From contig NZ_RYFF01000027.1 in assembly GCF_004138165.1 (NCBI RefSeq), forward strand, positions 1 through 64,000: a stretch of DNA of 64,000 bases, read 5' to 3'. This DNA is from Candidatus Chloroploca sp. Khr17 (lineage in GTDB: Bacteria; Chloroflexota; Chloroflexia; Chloroflexales; Chloroflexaceae). Positions 42,472 to 51,200 of the stretch are shown piece by piece. The position numbers were made by a program, and so were the translations under genes. The notes under the pieces are model-generated. The model had not been told where the DNA came from. It made no database searches and saw only the letters and a list, made by a program, of their open reading frames with translations. The number at the start of each line of letters is the position of its first letter. Position 1 is the stretch's first letter.

Positions 42472-42977
42472 TTGGCTTTACCAAAATTTTACATAGTTGC
42501 GGTCAGTTTTGTGCTGTTGCCGTTGGTTTTGGCTGCGCAAAACTCAGCGCACGTTCGGGGGTGGCTTGATCCTACGTTGGCTCACATATAGTCACATGCA
42601 GCCCTTTGCAATGCACTCTATGCCCATTTACCCTGGGCGCAGAAGCGGTCGCTTTTATCGTCATGCTGCGATTAGTCATAAAGAAGCGATGTTTTTGAAG
42701 TCTCTTTTTTGTGACTTTTTTTGCTTTTACAAAAACTTTACATGGTTGCCCTCCTTTTGTCCTAATGTAAACTATTCATACCTCACATGGCGTATTTTTC
42801 GTGTATGCTGAGAGCTACATTCTTGCGGTCAAGCAACACCAAGCTTCATATCAGAGAGCAGTTCTAGCCGATTTGTGTCTGAGGAGTGCCGACGTTAGCC
42901 GGCTAAAGCCGACACTCTTGTGTACAACCCAGTTAGGAATGATCTATAAAGTAGTTTCGGCATATAGGAGGGGTACG
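42472..42977. other. AT-rich intergenic region with one palindromic repeat
   Basis: About 505 bp without a supported gene. The block TTTTACATAGTTGC at 42488 has a cousin CTTTACATGGTTGC at 42734. At 42884-42916 is a GTGCCGAC...GTCGGC-type palindrome that belongs to the family also found at 9646 and 52259. The lower GC and lack of coding suggest a regulatory or formerly coding stretch. Confidence 0.5.
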
Positions 42978-43610
42978 ATGTTAACAGGACATGCAGGCAA
43001 ACTGACGGCCAAAGAAACGGCGAAGCCCGCAGCGGCAGTCACGACTCAGATCGAGCAAAAACTTGGGAATCCGGCGGTTGTTGGTCTCGCGGCGTTTGGC
43101 CTTACGACGATGATGTTGCAGTTCCATAATGTTGGTTGGACTGGGATTGGCCCGGTGATCTGGCTCGGTCTGATCTTTGGTGGCCTCGCTCAGTTTATCG
43201 CTGGCCTCCAAGAGCAAAAGACGGGTAATAATTTTGGCTATGCCGCGTTTACTTCCTATGGCTCGTTCTGGATCGCGCTCGGTCTGCTTTTGATTGGCAA
43301 TGAGTTGAAGTTCTTTGCGTCGAGCACCACTGATATCGGCTGGTTTATGGTCGTCTGGGCGCTCTTTACCAGCATTCTCTGGGTTGGTTCGATGCGCGTC
43401 AATGGGGCACTCGCGATGACTTTCACCCTGCTGCTCGCCGGCTTTATTCTGCTCGCCCTTGCTCACTTTGGTTTCCCTGGCCTGACGGTTGTCGCTGGCT
43501 ATGTGCTGATGGTCTGCGCCGCAATGGCATGGTATGTGATGGCCCACCTGATCTTCCAGGATCTCTTTGGCCGCGATGTGCTCCCCGTTGGCAAGCCCTG
43601 GTTGCATTGA
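42978..43610 (+). CDS. satP: SatP/YaaH-family acetate transporter
   Basis: A 210-residue GPR1/FUN34/YaaH protein. The signature NPAVVGLAAFGLTTMMLQFHNVGW starts the first helix, and FGGLAQFIAGLQEQKTGNNFGYAAFTSYGSFW is the second conserved block. Six hydrophobic segments. Members move acetate or succinate with protons or form channels. ATG 42978 follows AGGAGGGGTACG. A phototroph growing photoheterotrophically would use it for acetate uptake; this is inference. Confidence 0.9.
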   Translation: MLTGHAGKLTAKETAKPAAAVTTQIEQKLGNPAVVGLAAFGLTTMMLQFHNVGWTGIGPVIWLGLIFGGLAQFIAGLQEQKTGNNFGYAAFTSYGSFWIALGLLLIGNELKFFASSTTDIGWFMVVWALFTSILWVGSMRVNGALAMTFTLLLAGFILLALAHFGFPGLTVVAGYVLMVCAAMAWYVMAHLIFQDLFGRDVLPVGKPWLH

Positions 43611-43640
43611 TGCTTTGCCCTGCAAATAAGGCGGGATATT

Positions 43641-43722
43641 TGACGCAAAGGCGCAGAGGCGCGAAGGTTTGATGGATCTGCATGCGCCGCTTTGCGCCGT
43701 TGCGTCAACCCGAGTCAACCTT
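43641..43722. repeat. GCGTCAA-type palindromic repeat, copy 6
   Basis: TTTGACGCAAAGGCGCAGAG faces GCGCCGTTGCGTCAACC; about 82 bp, downstream of satP and before the convergent uvsE. It closely resembles copy 5, including GAGTCAACC/GGGTCAACC at the right edge. Confidence 0.75.
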
Positions 43723-43762
43723 ATTTGTAGGGAATTGCTTCCACCCCTACCCGCCCGCTGCC

Positions 43763-44698
43763 TCAGCTAAGCCTCGCAGCAAGATCTGGTGCTGACCGCG
43801 CAAGGTCGTTCCGCAACCGCGCCAGTGCCAGATCACCCCCTTTCGCTTCGAGCATGATGTCAAAAGCCGGCAAGCCACGCGCCGCAACCAAGAGCCGGAT
43901 CAGGTCGCCCGGGGCGATGAAGTCAGCATGTTGCCCCACCCGCGGCGCAACAATGCGCATCGGTGTCCCGGCTCGCCCCGGCAAGAGGTGCGCCTCGGTG
44001 CGCTGCGTGCTCAGATGCACCTCGGGCCGCGTCCCAGGCGGCCAGGTTGCCAGCGCTAACCCGAGCGCCATGGGCAGACTGAAGCCCTCGGGGTTGTGCA
44101 ATTCCCAGTGCAACGTGTCAAAGACAAGCGGTACCCCGCACTGCTCGTGCAAGACCAGCAATTGCCCAAGACTCGGCCCATTGGCTTCATGCTCAAGCGC
44201 CAGTCGCGCCCGCGCCCGCGGCGAGAGCGCTCGGTAACGCAGCGCAAACCGACGGTAACTCAGCGGATCATCCGCCGCCGCCCCAAGATGCGCCACGATG
44301 ATGCCCTCGATTTGCGCTGAACGGCGCTGCCCATCAAGCGCTGCGAGCAGCGCCGCCGCCGCCTCGATCGTCGCCGCACTTCGCTGCGCTAGCTCAGCCT
44401 CAGCGCTCGCCAGCGTGAGCCCATGCTCAAGGTGCAACGTGATGCGGATGCCCGCCTGCGCGACTCGTGCGGCGAGCAGATCGAGTTGATCAGCACACGC
44501 TGCCAGTTGCCCAAAGCCATCGTATGCCGTCAGCGCCAGCGCTGCCCGGTAGTAGCGCACCTGGATCTGCCCCAGATACCCCACCATATCGCCGAGCCGT
44601 GCGAGATCCAGGCTCAAATGTGCCCCTCGCTCACGCCTGCCGCCACTTGCCAACCCCGGGCGCCCAATCGCCCGCACGACAAATCCCAGTCGTACCAT
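43763..44698 (-). CDS. uvsE: UV DNA damage endonuclease UvsE/UVDE
   Basis: A 311-residue TIM-barrel protein. Family marks: MVRLGFVVRA at the start, LEHEANGPSLGQLLVLHEQCGVPLVFDTLHWELH (metal-ligand Glu, Asp and His), VHLSTQR and HADFI, then FDIMLEAKGGDLALARLR near the end. The enzyme nicks 5' of UV photoproducts independently of UvrABC. GGGGAGG precedes ATG 44698. UV repair fits an organism of sunlit mats. It stands alone on its strand. Confidence 0.9.
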   Translation of the reverse strand: MVRLGFVVRAIGRPGLASGGRRERGAHLSLDLARLGDMVGYLGQIQVRYYRAALALTAYDGFGQLAACADQLDLLAARVAQAGIRITLHLEHGLTLASAEAELAQRSAATIEAAAALLAALDGQRRSAQIEGIIVAHLGAAADDPLSYRRFALRYRALSPRARARLALEHEANGPSLGQLLVLHEQCGVPLVFDTLHWELHNPEGFSLPMALGLALATWPPGTRPEVHLSTQRTEAHLLPGRAGTPMRIVAPRVGQHADFIAPGDLIRLLVAARGLPAFDIMLEAKGGDLALARLRNDLARSAPDLAARLS

Positions 44699-44758
44699 GC
44701 CAGGCCTCCCCCGCCGAGAGTTTTATACGTTTCCGTGTACAGTATAACATAGGTGTAT

Positions 44759-44795
44759 CCGTGATGTGGCGCGGCAAAGCCGCGCCACATCACGG
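44759..44795. repeat. Perfect 17-bp hairpin with AAA loop
   Basis: CCGTGATGTGGCGCGGC and its exact complement. It lies between uvsE and the Zur-like region. It could be a terminator or the subterminal hairpin of a small mobile element. From 44796 to 45017 there is no supported gene; a frame ending near 44820 on the minus strand looks vaguely like a TnpB tail but is too weak to call. Confidence 0.7.
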
Positions 44796-45017
44796 ACATA
44801 CCTTTTCCTGCCGTGGCCGTCAACGGCTCGGCTCCTGGACAGCCAAGGCCACCTGCGTGGCCTCATCCAGCCGGCGCAGGCCGGCTTTGCCCTGCGTCGC
44901 CGAGGCGTTGACGCCGACGGTCTGGGCGGACGAGCGTGATCCGCGCGCATGGCGGCACGCACCAACGGAAGATGTAATCGCCCTGCTTGTTTGACGCTCG
45001 CTCCTTGACAGGCACAA

Positions 45018-45032
45018 TGATATATTCTATCA
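45018..45032. promoter_or_regulatory. Metal-regulator-like operator, distal copy
   Basis: TGATATATTCTATCA: perfect TGATA/TATCA half-sites with a 5-bp spacer. A second site of the same form lies 67 bp downstream. Together they precede a zinc-homeostasis operon, so Zur is the natural candidate. Confidence 0.6.
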
Positions 45033-45084
45033 TTACCAGCATAATCGACTCGCCTTGAAGTCGTTCTTTTTTGTTAGAAACCAT

Positions 45085-45099
45085 TGATAGAATGTATCA
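45085..45099. promoter_or_regulatory. Metal-regulator-like operator, proximal copy
   Basis: TGATAGAATGTATCA: same TGATA-N5-TATCA plan. It ends 3 bp before the start codon of the COG0523 gene and contains TAGAAT, a possible -10 box. Binding there would block transcription directly. No ribosome-binding site is seen, so the mRNA may be leaderless. Confidence 0.65.
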
Positions 45100-45102
45100 C
45101 TT

Positions 45103-46389
45103 ATGACAGCAACTCCCGTACCTCCGCATCGCTTGCCCGTGACGGTGCTCTCAGGGTTTCTTGGCTCGGGCAAGACGACGCTGCTCAACCATGTGCTTGC
45201 GAATCGTGAGGACTTGCGGGTCGCGGTGATCGTCAATGATATGAGCGAGGTCAATATTGATGGGCAGCTCGTCCGCGCTGGCGGGGCCGCGCTCAGTCGT
45301 ACCGAAGAGCGTCTCGTCGAGATGTCCAACGGCTGTATTTGCTGTACCCTCCGCGAGGATCTGCTCGTTGAGGTGGCGCGCCTCGCCCGCGAAGGCCGTT
45401 TCAATTATTTGCTGATCGAGTCGACCGGGATCTCCGAGCCGCTCCCGGTCGCCGAGACCTTTACCTTCCCCGGACCTGATGGCGTCAATCTCGGCGATCT
45501 CGCTCGCCTCGATACGATGGTGACGGTGATCGATGCCTTTAACTTTACCCAGGATTTTGCGTCGCTCGATGAACTGCGCGACCGTAACCTCGATGCCGGT
45601 GAAGGCGATGAGCGGAATGTGGTCGATTTGCTGGTCGATCAGATCGAGTTCGCCGATGTCCTGGTATTGAACAAGACCGATCTGGTTGAGCCCGACGAGC
45701 TTGATCAGCTCGAGGCGCTGCTGCACAAGCTCAATCCCGATGCCCAGATCATGCGCTCGCACTTCGGTCAGGTGCCGCTCAACGCGATCCTCAATACCGG
45801 TCGCTTCGACTTTGAACACGCCGCTCAGTCCCCTGGCTGGCTCAAGGAACTGCGTGGCGAGCATGTGCCCGAGACCGAGGAGTACGGGATCACCAGTTTT
45901 GTCTACCGCGCCCGCCGTCCGTTTCATCCTCAGCGTTTCTGGAACCTGATCAACCAGCCCTGGCCCGGTGTGCTCCGCTCCAAGGGTCTCTTCTGGTTGG
46001 CGACGCGTATGGAGTTGAACGGCGTTTGGTCGCAGGCCGGCGGTGCCTGCCGCGTTGAGCCAGGTGGCCGCTGGTGGGCCGCCCTGCCCGAGGATGCCGT
46101 GCCCGAGGATCCTGAGCACGAGTTGTTCCTCGTCAATCGCTGGGACGCAACCTGGGGCGACCGACGCCAGGAGCTAGTCCTGATTGGGCAGGATCTGGAC
46201 GAGGCAGCTCTGCGTGCCGAGCTCGATGCCTGTCTGCTGACCGAGCGCGAAATGGCCCTCGGCCCTGACGAGTGGGCCCACTTCGCTGATCCCTTCGGGT
46301 CATGGGAGTTTCTCGAGGCGTATGACGATGACGACGACGATGATGACGACACGTACGAAAGGAGCGTGAGCAATGGCAAAGCGCTGTGA
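45103..46389 (+). CDS. COG0523 GTPase, zinc metallochaperone-like (ZigA/YciC)
   Basis: A 428-residue G3E GTPase. Walker [10 protein letters not shown] (about residues 17-25), the metal-binding NGCICC motif (about 78-83), [10 protein letters not shown] and the base-recognition NKTDL are present. A C-terminal CobW domain (about 265-400) follows. The tail carries nine consecutive aspartates (about 411-419), a possible extra metal-binding segment. Such proteins are induced by zinc starvation and deliver zinc to client enzymes. The two operators in front and the cysteine-poor L28 behind support control by Zur. Confidence 0.9.
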   Translation: MTATPVPPHRLPVTVLSGFLGSGKTTLLNHVLANREDLRVAVIVNDMSEVNIDGQLVRAGGAALSRTEERLVEMSNGCICCTLREDLLVEVARLAREGRFNYLLIESTGISEPLPVAETFTFPGPDGVNLGDLARLDTMVTVIDAFNFTQDFASLDELRDRNLDAGEGDERNVVDLLVDQIEFADVLVLNKTDLVEPDELDQLEALLHKLNPDAQIMRSHFGQVPLNAILNTGRFDFEHAAQSPGWLKELRGEHVPETEEYGITSFVYRARRPFHPQRFWNLINQPWPGVLRSKGLFWLATRMELNGVWSQAGGACRVEPGGRWWAALPEDAVPEDPEHELFLVNRWDATWGDRRQELVLIGQDLDEAALRAELDACLLTEREMALGPDEWAHFADPFGSWEFLEAYDDDDDDDDDTYERSVSNGKAL

Positions 46390-46615
46390 TTTGACGGGCC
46401 GCAAACCATCCTACGGCCACAATGTCTCGTTTTCAAAACGGCGTACCAACCGTCGCTGGGAGCCAAATCTGCACTATCACCGGATCTGGGGGCCCGAAGA
46501 ACAACGCTTTGTGCGCCTGCGCTTATCGGCGGCTGCGCTGCGCGAGATCGAGAAGAAGGGGCTGATGCTCGCGCTGCGTGACCGTGGTCTCAAACTCAAA
46601 GATGTGGAACGGTGA
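46373..46615 (+). CDS. rpmB: Ribosomal protein L28 paralogue, cysteine-poor (zinc-independent form)
   Basis: An 80-residue L28 with [22 protein letters not shown], then [38 protein letters not shown]. Only one cysteine remains, so the zinc ribbon of the C+ form is absent. In many bacteria, Zur-controlled C- paralogues replace zinc-containing ribosomal proteins when zinc is short. The gene overlaps the COG0523 gene by 17 bp and has AAAGGAG in front, exactly that context. A C+ copy elsewhere in the genome is predicted. Confidence 0.92.
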   Translation: MAKRCDLTGRKPSYGHNVSFSKRRTNRRWEPNLHYHRIWGPEEQRFVRLRLSAAALREIEKKGLMLALRDRGLKLKDVER

Positions 46616-46624
46616 GCAACACCA

Positions 46625-47977
46625 ATGCTTGACTGGCTCATCATTGGCGGCGGCCTCCACGGTACTCATCTGGCGCTTGTCCTGACGGCGCGGGCCGGGG
46701 TTCCCGCCGAGCGACTGCGCATCCTCGATCCCCACGCGCATCTGCTGGCCCACTGGGATCGTTGCACCTCGGCCACTGGCATGACCTATCTGCGCTCGAC
46801 GCTGGTGCATCATCTCGCCCTTGACCCGCACGATCTCTGGCATTTTGCCCGACGGCGTGGGCTCCAGGCCACCCAGTTTCGCGGCCCCTATCGCCGCCCC
46901 GCCCTCGGGCTGTTTCGCGACCATTGCCAGGCGCTGATCGAACAGTACGGGCTCGCTCAGCTGCACCTGCGCGGACGTGCTACCGGGCTCAGGCGCATCC
47001 CACATGGCTGGTTGGTCGAGACCAACCAGGGCAGCCTCGCTGCGCGGCACGTGCTGCTCGCGCTAAGCACCGGCGAGCAACCACGCTGGCCGGACTGGGC
47101 GCAAGCGTTGCGAGCCGCTGGCGCAAGTGTGCGCCATCTCTATGAACCCGATGCATGCGATCCTAGCCCCAATACTTTTCAAGTAAGCTCACGCGAAGGC
47201 GCGAAGGCGCGAAGGGTTCGCTCACGTACGCTAAAAACTTTGCGCCTTTGCGCCTTTGCGTCAAAACAATCGCCTTCTTTGCAAGGTATTGATCCTAGCC
47301 CCGTCTCATGTGAAGATGCCGCCTCGTGCGAATTGCTCTGGGCCAACGACAACCCAGGCGATCACACGGTTGTCCTTGGCGGAGGGATAAGCGCCGCCCA
47401 GGTCGCCGTGGCGCTCGCCCAGACAACCCCGGGACGGGTGACGCTGCTCATGCGCCATGCGCTGCGGGTCGAGGCCTTTGATAGTCCACCGGGCTGGGTC
47501 GGGCCAAAGGAATTGCGTGGCTTCCACGATGAGCCCGACGTCTGCCACCGCCGGGCGCTCATCACTGGCGCACGACGGCCCGGGAGCATGCCCGACGATG
47601 TTGCCCGTGCCCTGCGCCGCGCCGAACGCCGCGGCTGCCTGCGCATTGTGCAGGGCGAAGTAGCGCAGGCCAGCATTGAGCCAGATGGCACCACGAGCCT
47701 GGAACTCCCGAACCAGACGCTGCACACGCACCATGTGCTACTGGCAACCGGCTTTGCCCCCCATCGCCCTGGCGGGGCGTGGCTCGACGAGGCGATTGCC
47801 ACCTACGAACTGCCCATCGCCCCTTGTGGCTACCCGATCGTCTCACCATCGCTCATCTGGGCACCCGGCCTCTACGTCACCGGGGCGCTCGCCGAACTCG
47901 AACTCGGGCCAGTCGCTCGCAATATCGCCGGGGCACGCCATGCCGGGGCACGTTTTCTTGGCAAGACAAGGATTTAG
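46625..47977 (+). CDS. FAD/NAD(P)-binding oxidoreductase (SidA-like) carrying an in-frame repeat insertion
   Basis: A 450-residue protein. N-terminal dinucleotide fold IIGGGLHGTHLALVL, then CTSATGMTYLRSTLVHHLALDP. A second nucleotide motif VVLGGGISAAQVAVAL (about residues 249-264) and ATGFAPHRPGGAWLDEA near the end resemble lysine/ornithine N-monooxygenase-type enzymes. Residues about 183-222 come from a 120-bp palindromic repeat inserted in frame, with DPSP on both sides. Without it the protein would be about 406 residues. It is the third gene of the Zur-like operon, 9 bp after L28; the substrate is unknown. The insert falls between the two nucleotide folds and may be tolerated. Confidence 0.85.
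   Translation: MLDWLIIGGGLHGTHLALVLTARAGVPAERLRILDPHAHLLAHWDRCTSATGMTYLRSTLVHHLALDPHDLWHFARRRGLQATQFRGPYRRPALGLFRDHCQALIEQYGLAQLHLRGRATGLRRIPHGWLVETNQGSLAARHVLLALSTGEQPRWPDWAQALRAAGASVRHLYEPDACDPSPNTFQVSSREGAKARRVRSRTLKTLRLCAFASKQSPSLQGIDPSPVSCEDAASCELLWANDNPGDHTVVLGGGISAAQVAVALAQTTPGRVTLLMRHALRVEAFDSPPGWVGPKELRGFHDEPDVCHRRALITGARRPGSMPDDVARALRRAERRGCLRIVQGEVAQASIEPDGTTSLELPNQTLHTHHVLLATGFAPHRPGGAWLDEAIATYELPIAPCGYPIVSPSLIWAPGLYVTGALAELELGPVARNIAGARHAGARFLGKTRI
47171..47290 (+). mobile_element. 120-bp palindromic element inserted in frame, 12-bp target duplication
   Basis: The element is bounded by perfect GATCCTAGCCCC copies at 47159-47170 and 47291-47302. Its ends are imperfect inverted repeats: AATACTTTTCAAGTAAG on the left, and AATACCTTGCAAAGAAG read inward from the right. 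Inside are GGCGCGAAGGCGCGAAGG and TTTGCGCCTTTGCGCC. Element plus one duplication is 132 bp, exactly 44 codons with no stop in the gene's frame. A cousin with the same ends lies at 59426. It encodes nothing itself, so it would need a transposase in trans. Confidence 0.85.
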
Positions 47978-48103
47978 GAGCTAGAAAATAGGAAATAGCC
48001 GAGCGCATCAGGACACGATGGAGGCCTCCAAACTGTAAAGTAACCTGAAACCTTGCCCAAATGTAAATCAGAGAGCGCCGCTGGCATCCGGTAGTGCCGA
48101 CTT

Positions 48104-48219
48104 ATGGCCTTCCAGAAATTAATCCGGTCTAGCCCGCACAGGCGGGCTTCGCTTCCCCTAGCCGAGGGCTTCAGCCCCACGGCATCCGGCGCATAGCGGA
48201 TCATTTACTGGAAGACCAT
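48104..48219. mobile_element. MITE-like element with 23-bp terminal inverted repeats
   Basis: Left end ATGGCCTTCCAGAAATTAAT (48104-48123 shown) continues to 48126; the right end 48197-48219 is its complement with about 4 mismatches in 23. The middle contains GCCCGCACAGGCGGGC and GCCGAGGGCTTCAGCCC stems. It seems inserted into a GTGCCGACT...AGTCGGC repeat, whose halves lie on either side (48092 and 48221). No other gene is seen between 47978 and 48257. Confidence 0.6.
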
Positions 48220-48257
48220 CAGTCGGCTTCCAGCTCAGCCAACTGACATCGGCACTC

Positions 48258-51200
48258 CTATGCCCCTTCAGAGGCAATTGGGTCAAGCGCACCGAGCGCC
48301 GTGCGCAGCGTAATCACAGCCTCCTCCATTGCAAAAGCATCCATCTGCCGAGCAAGGATGGTGGCATACCCACCTAGGGCACTGCGCAACAACGGCTCGT
48401 GGCGACGATAAACCGCGTGGGCCTGCAGATCATCCTGTAAGAGCAAGGCCATCAATTCATCGATCACTGTGCGCAGATGCACAGCGTTGACGTTGTCCAC
48501 CCGCAGGGCCGATGGCGCAGGGATAGCACACACGATAGCGTCGGCAATACGGTGCTGCTCCTCCTCGATCACAAAGGTCAACCCCTGGATTGCCTCGTCG
48601 CCTTGTTCAGCCCGGATCAACGCCTCCAGCTCAGCGGCCAACGCGTGAACCCGGTTGATGCCAAGAGTCGCAGCAGAGCTTTTCAGCGAATGGGCAATGC
48701 GCCGCGCCGCTACCCGATCATCAACGCTCAGGCAAGCTCGTAACTGATCCATATCCTCACGATGCGTCTCGGCGTACTTGCGCAGCAGTCGTGCGTAGGT
48801 CTTCGGCTTGCCATGGACATTCCTGAGCCCCTGGATAGGGTCAAGACCGGGAATAGCTGCCAGAGCCTCACGCAGTGACGCCAAGGCATCGATCGACTCG
48901 GTGGTCTCCATAGCCACAGCTTCGGCTGGCAGCCATGTTGCTAGGGTGGCGTAGAGATCCTCAGGAATAACCGGCTTGGCAACAAAACCGTTCATCCCAG
49001 CCAGCAGACAGCGCTGGCGATCCTCCTCGAAAGCACCGGCAGTGAGAGCCAGGATAGGCGTCTGCTCATAGCCGGGGAGCATACGGATCATGCGCGTCGC
49101 GGCGAGGCCGTCAAGCACCGGCATCTGGATGTCCATGAGGATCAGGTCATAGGTAATCTCGGTCTCCCGCACGCGATCGACTGCGATCTGTCCATTCTGC
49201 GCGAGATCAGCCATAAAGCCAATTTCGCGGAGCAGATCCAGGGCTACTTCCTGATTGATCGGATTGTCCTCGACAAGCAGGATGCGGGCATTGCGACGCA
49301 TCATCAGTGCAAGTTCAGGCGAAGGTGGGCGAGACTCGACCTCGTTCAACTGGCGCCCCTCGAGCACCTCGACCAGCGTATCAAAGAGGATCGAAGCCGT
49401 CACAGGCTTGAGCAGAAAGGCGGCAAAGCCGGCCCGCTCCAGATCTTCTTTGGGCACACGCTGCCCAAAGGCAGTGATCATCAAACAGGTTGGTGCGAGC
49501 GTCAGCGGAAGCAGCCGCATACGACGAGCCGTTTCGACGCCGTCCAGACCAGGCATGTGCCAGTCGATAAACACCATTGCGTAAGGCTCTCCCTTTTGAT
49601 CGGCATGTTGCACCGCAGCCAGGGCGTCAACCCCGGATGCCACCAGATCAACGACAAGGCCCATGGCCCTCAGCATTTCGCCAAGCACATCACGCGCAGC
49701 CTCTAGATCATCCACGATCAGAACGCGCAACCCTTGCAAGTTGGAACCAAGACGGCGGGGCTGCAGGCGACTCGCGCTTTTGCCAAGTGGCACCTCGAAC
49801 CAGAAGCAACTGCCCTGGCCGACCACACTGTTTACCCCCAAGCGTCCGTTCATAAGCTGCACCAGACGTTTGCTGATCGCCAGACCCAGCCCGGTGCCGC
49901 CATATTTGCGCTCGGTCGAACTGTCGGCTTGCTCGAAGACCTCGAAGAGTCGCAGTTGCACGTCGGGGGCGATCCCGATCCCGGTATCTTCGACCTCAAA
50001 GCGCACGAGCAACTTTTGTTCATCCTCCTTGATGATGCGAACTCGCAGCACAATAGTACCCTGATCAGTGAACTTGATCGCATTGCTAGTGAAGTTGAGC
50101 AAGATCTGGCCCAGCCGCAGCGGATCACCGTGGAGCAATGGCGGCAACCGCGCATCCAGGGCATACACAACCTCTAGGCCCTTCGCATGGGCCTTTTCAA
50201 TCACCAGGTCGCTTACATTCCGGATCACCTGGTCAAGCGCAAAGTCGGCAGCTTCGAGACCCAGTTTGCCGGCCTCGATCTTCGAGATATCGAGGATATT
50301 GTTGATAATCGCCAAGAGGTGCTGGGCGGCATCAATGACCCGGTTGAGTTGATCACGCTGGCGAGCATCAGAAGTATTGCGCAGCAGCAGGTGGGTCAGG
50401 CCAACGATTGCATTCATCGGCGTGCGGATTTCGTGGCTCATGTTCGCCAGAAATGAACTCTTGGCACGGCTCGCAGCCTCGGCGGCGGCGCGGGCACGCT
50501 CGAGATCACGCTCGATCTGTCGACGTGCGGTGATGTCCTGGTAATACGAAACAATACCGCGGGTTTCATCGTGGACGCGGTAGGGCGCATTGTGCCGTTC
50601 GATGATCCGTCCATCAAGCAATTCGATCATATCGACACCGTGCTCATCAGGAGACCGAAAGCGTTGCTCGATCTTCGCACGGAAATCTTCCGGATCTCTG
50701 ACCATCTGTTTGATATGCCCGATGAAGCCCATGCGCGTAAAAACGGCAAAGTCTGATGGAAAGTGGAAGAGATCAAGAAAAGCCTGGTTGAAGATGATAC
50801 AGTCGCCGCCCATTCCCATTACCATGATTCCATCGGGAATGGACTCCAGCGTTGCCCGCAGCAGTGCGACCGTTTCGTGCTGCGCGATCTCAGCTTCCTT
50901 GCGCGCCGTGATGTCCCAGTTGACGCCAAGCACCCGGCGCGGTGTGCCTGCCGCATCACGCTCGATCTGGGCATGGGTCGCAATATGGCGAATACGGCCA
51001 TCAGGCAAAACAATGCGAAACTCGGTGACATACTCTTGCTGGTCGCGCATGGCTCGCTCGGTCGCGGCAAGCGCCCGCTCAACATCGTCAGGGTGCAGAC
51101 AGGCTAGCCAGGTTTCAGTGCGACCATCAAACGCTCGCGGGTCAATGCCATAGAGGGTACACATCTGGTCATCCCAGATCAAGAGTTCCCGCTCGCGATC

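Noticed and set aside
42497-42811. 104-residue frame before satP
   Set aside because: Cys/Trp/Phe-rich composition unlike a real protein, no ribosome-binding site, and AT-rich non-coding character.
44820-45017. Possible TnpB C-terminal remnant on the minus strand
   Set aside because: Only a vague likeness of the last residues (GVNA and a QEPSR end) with no zinc-ribbon cysteines; too weak to annotate.
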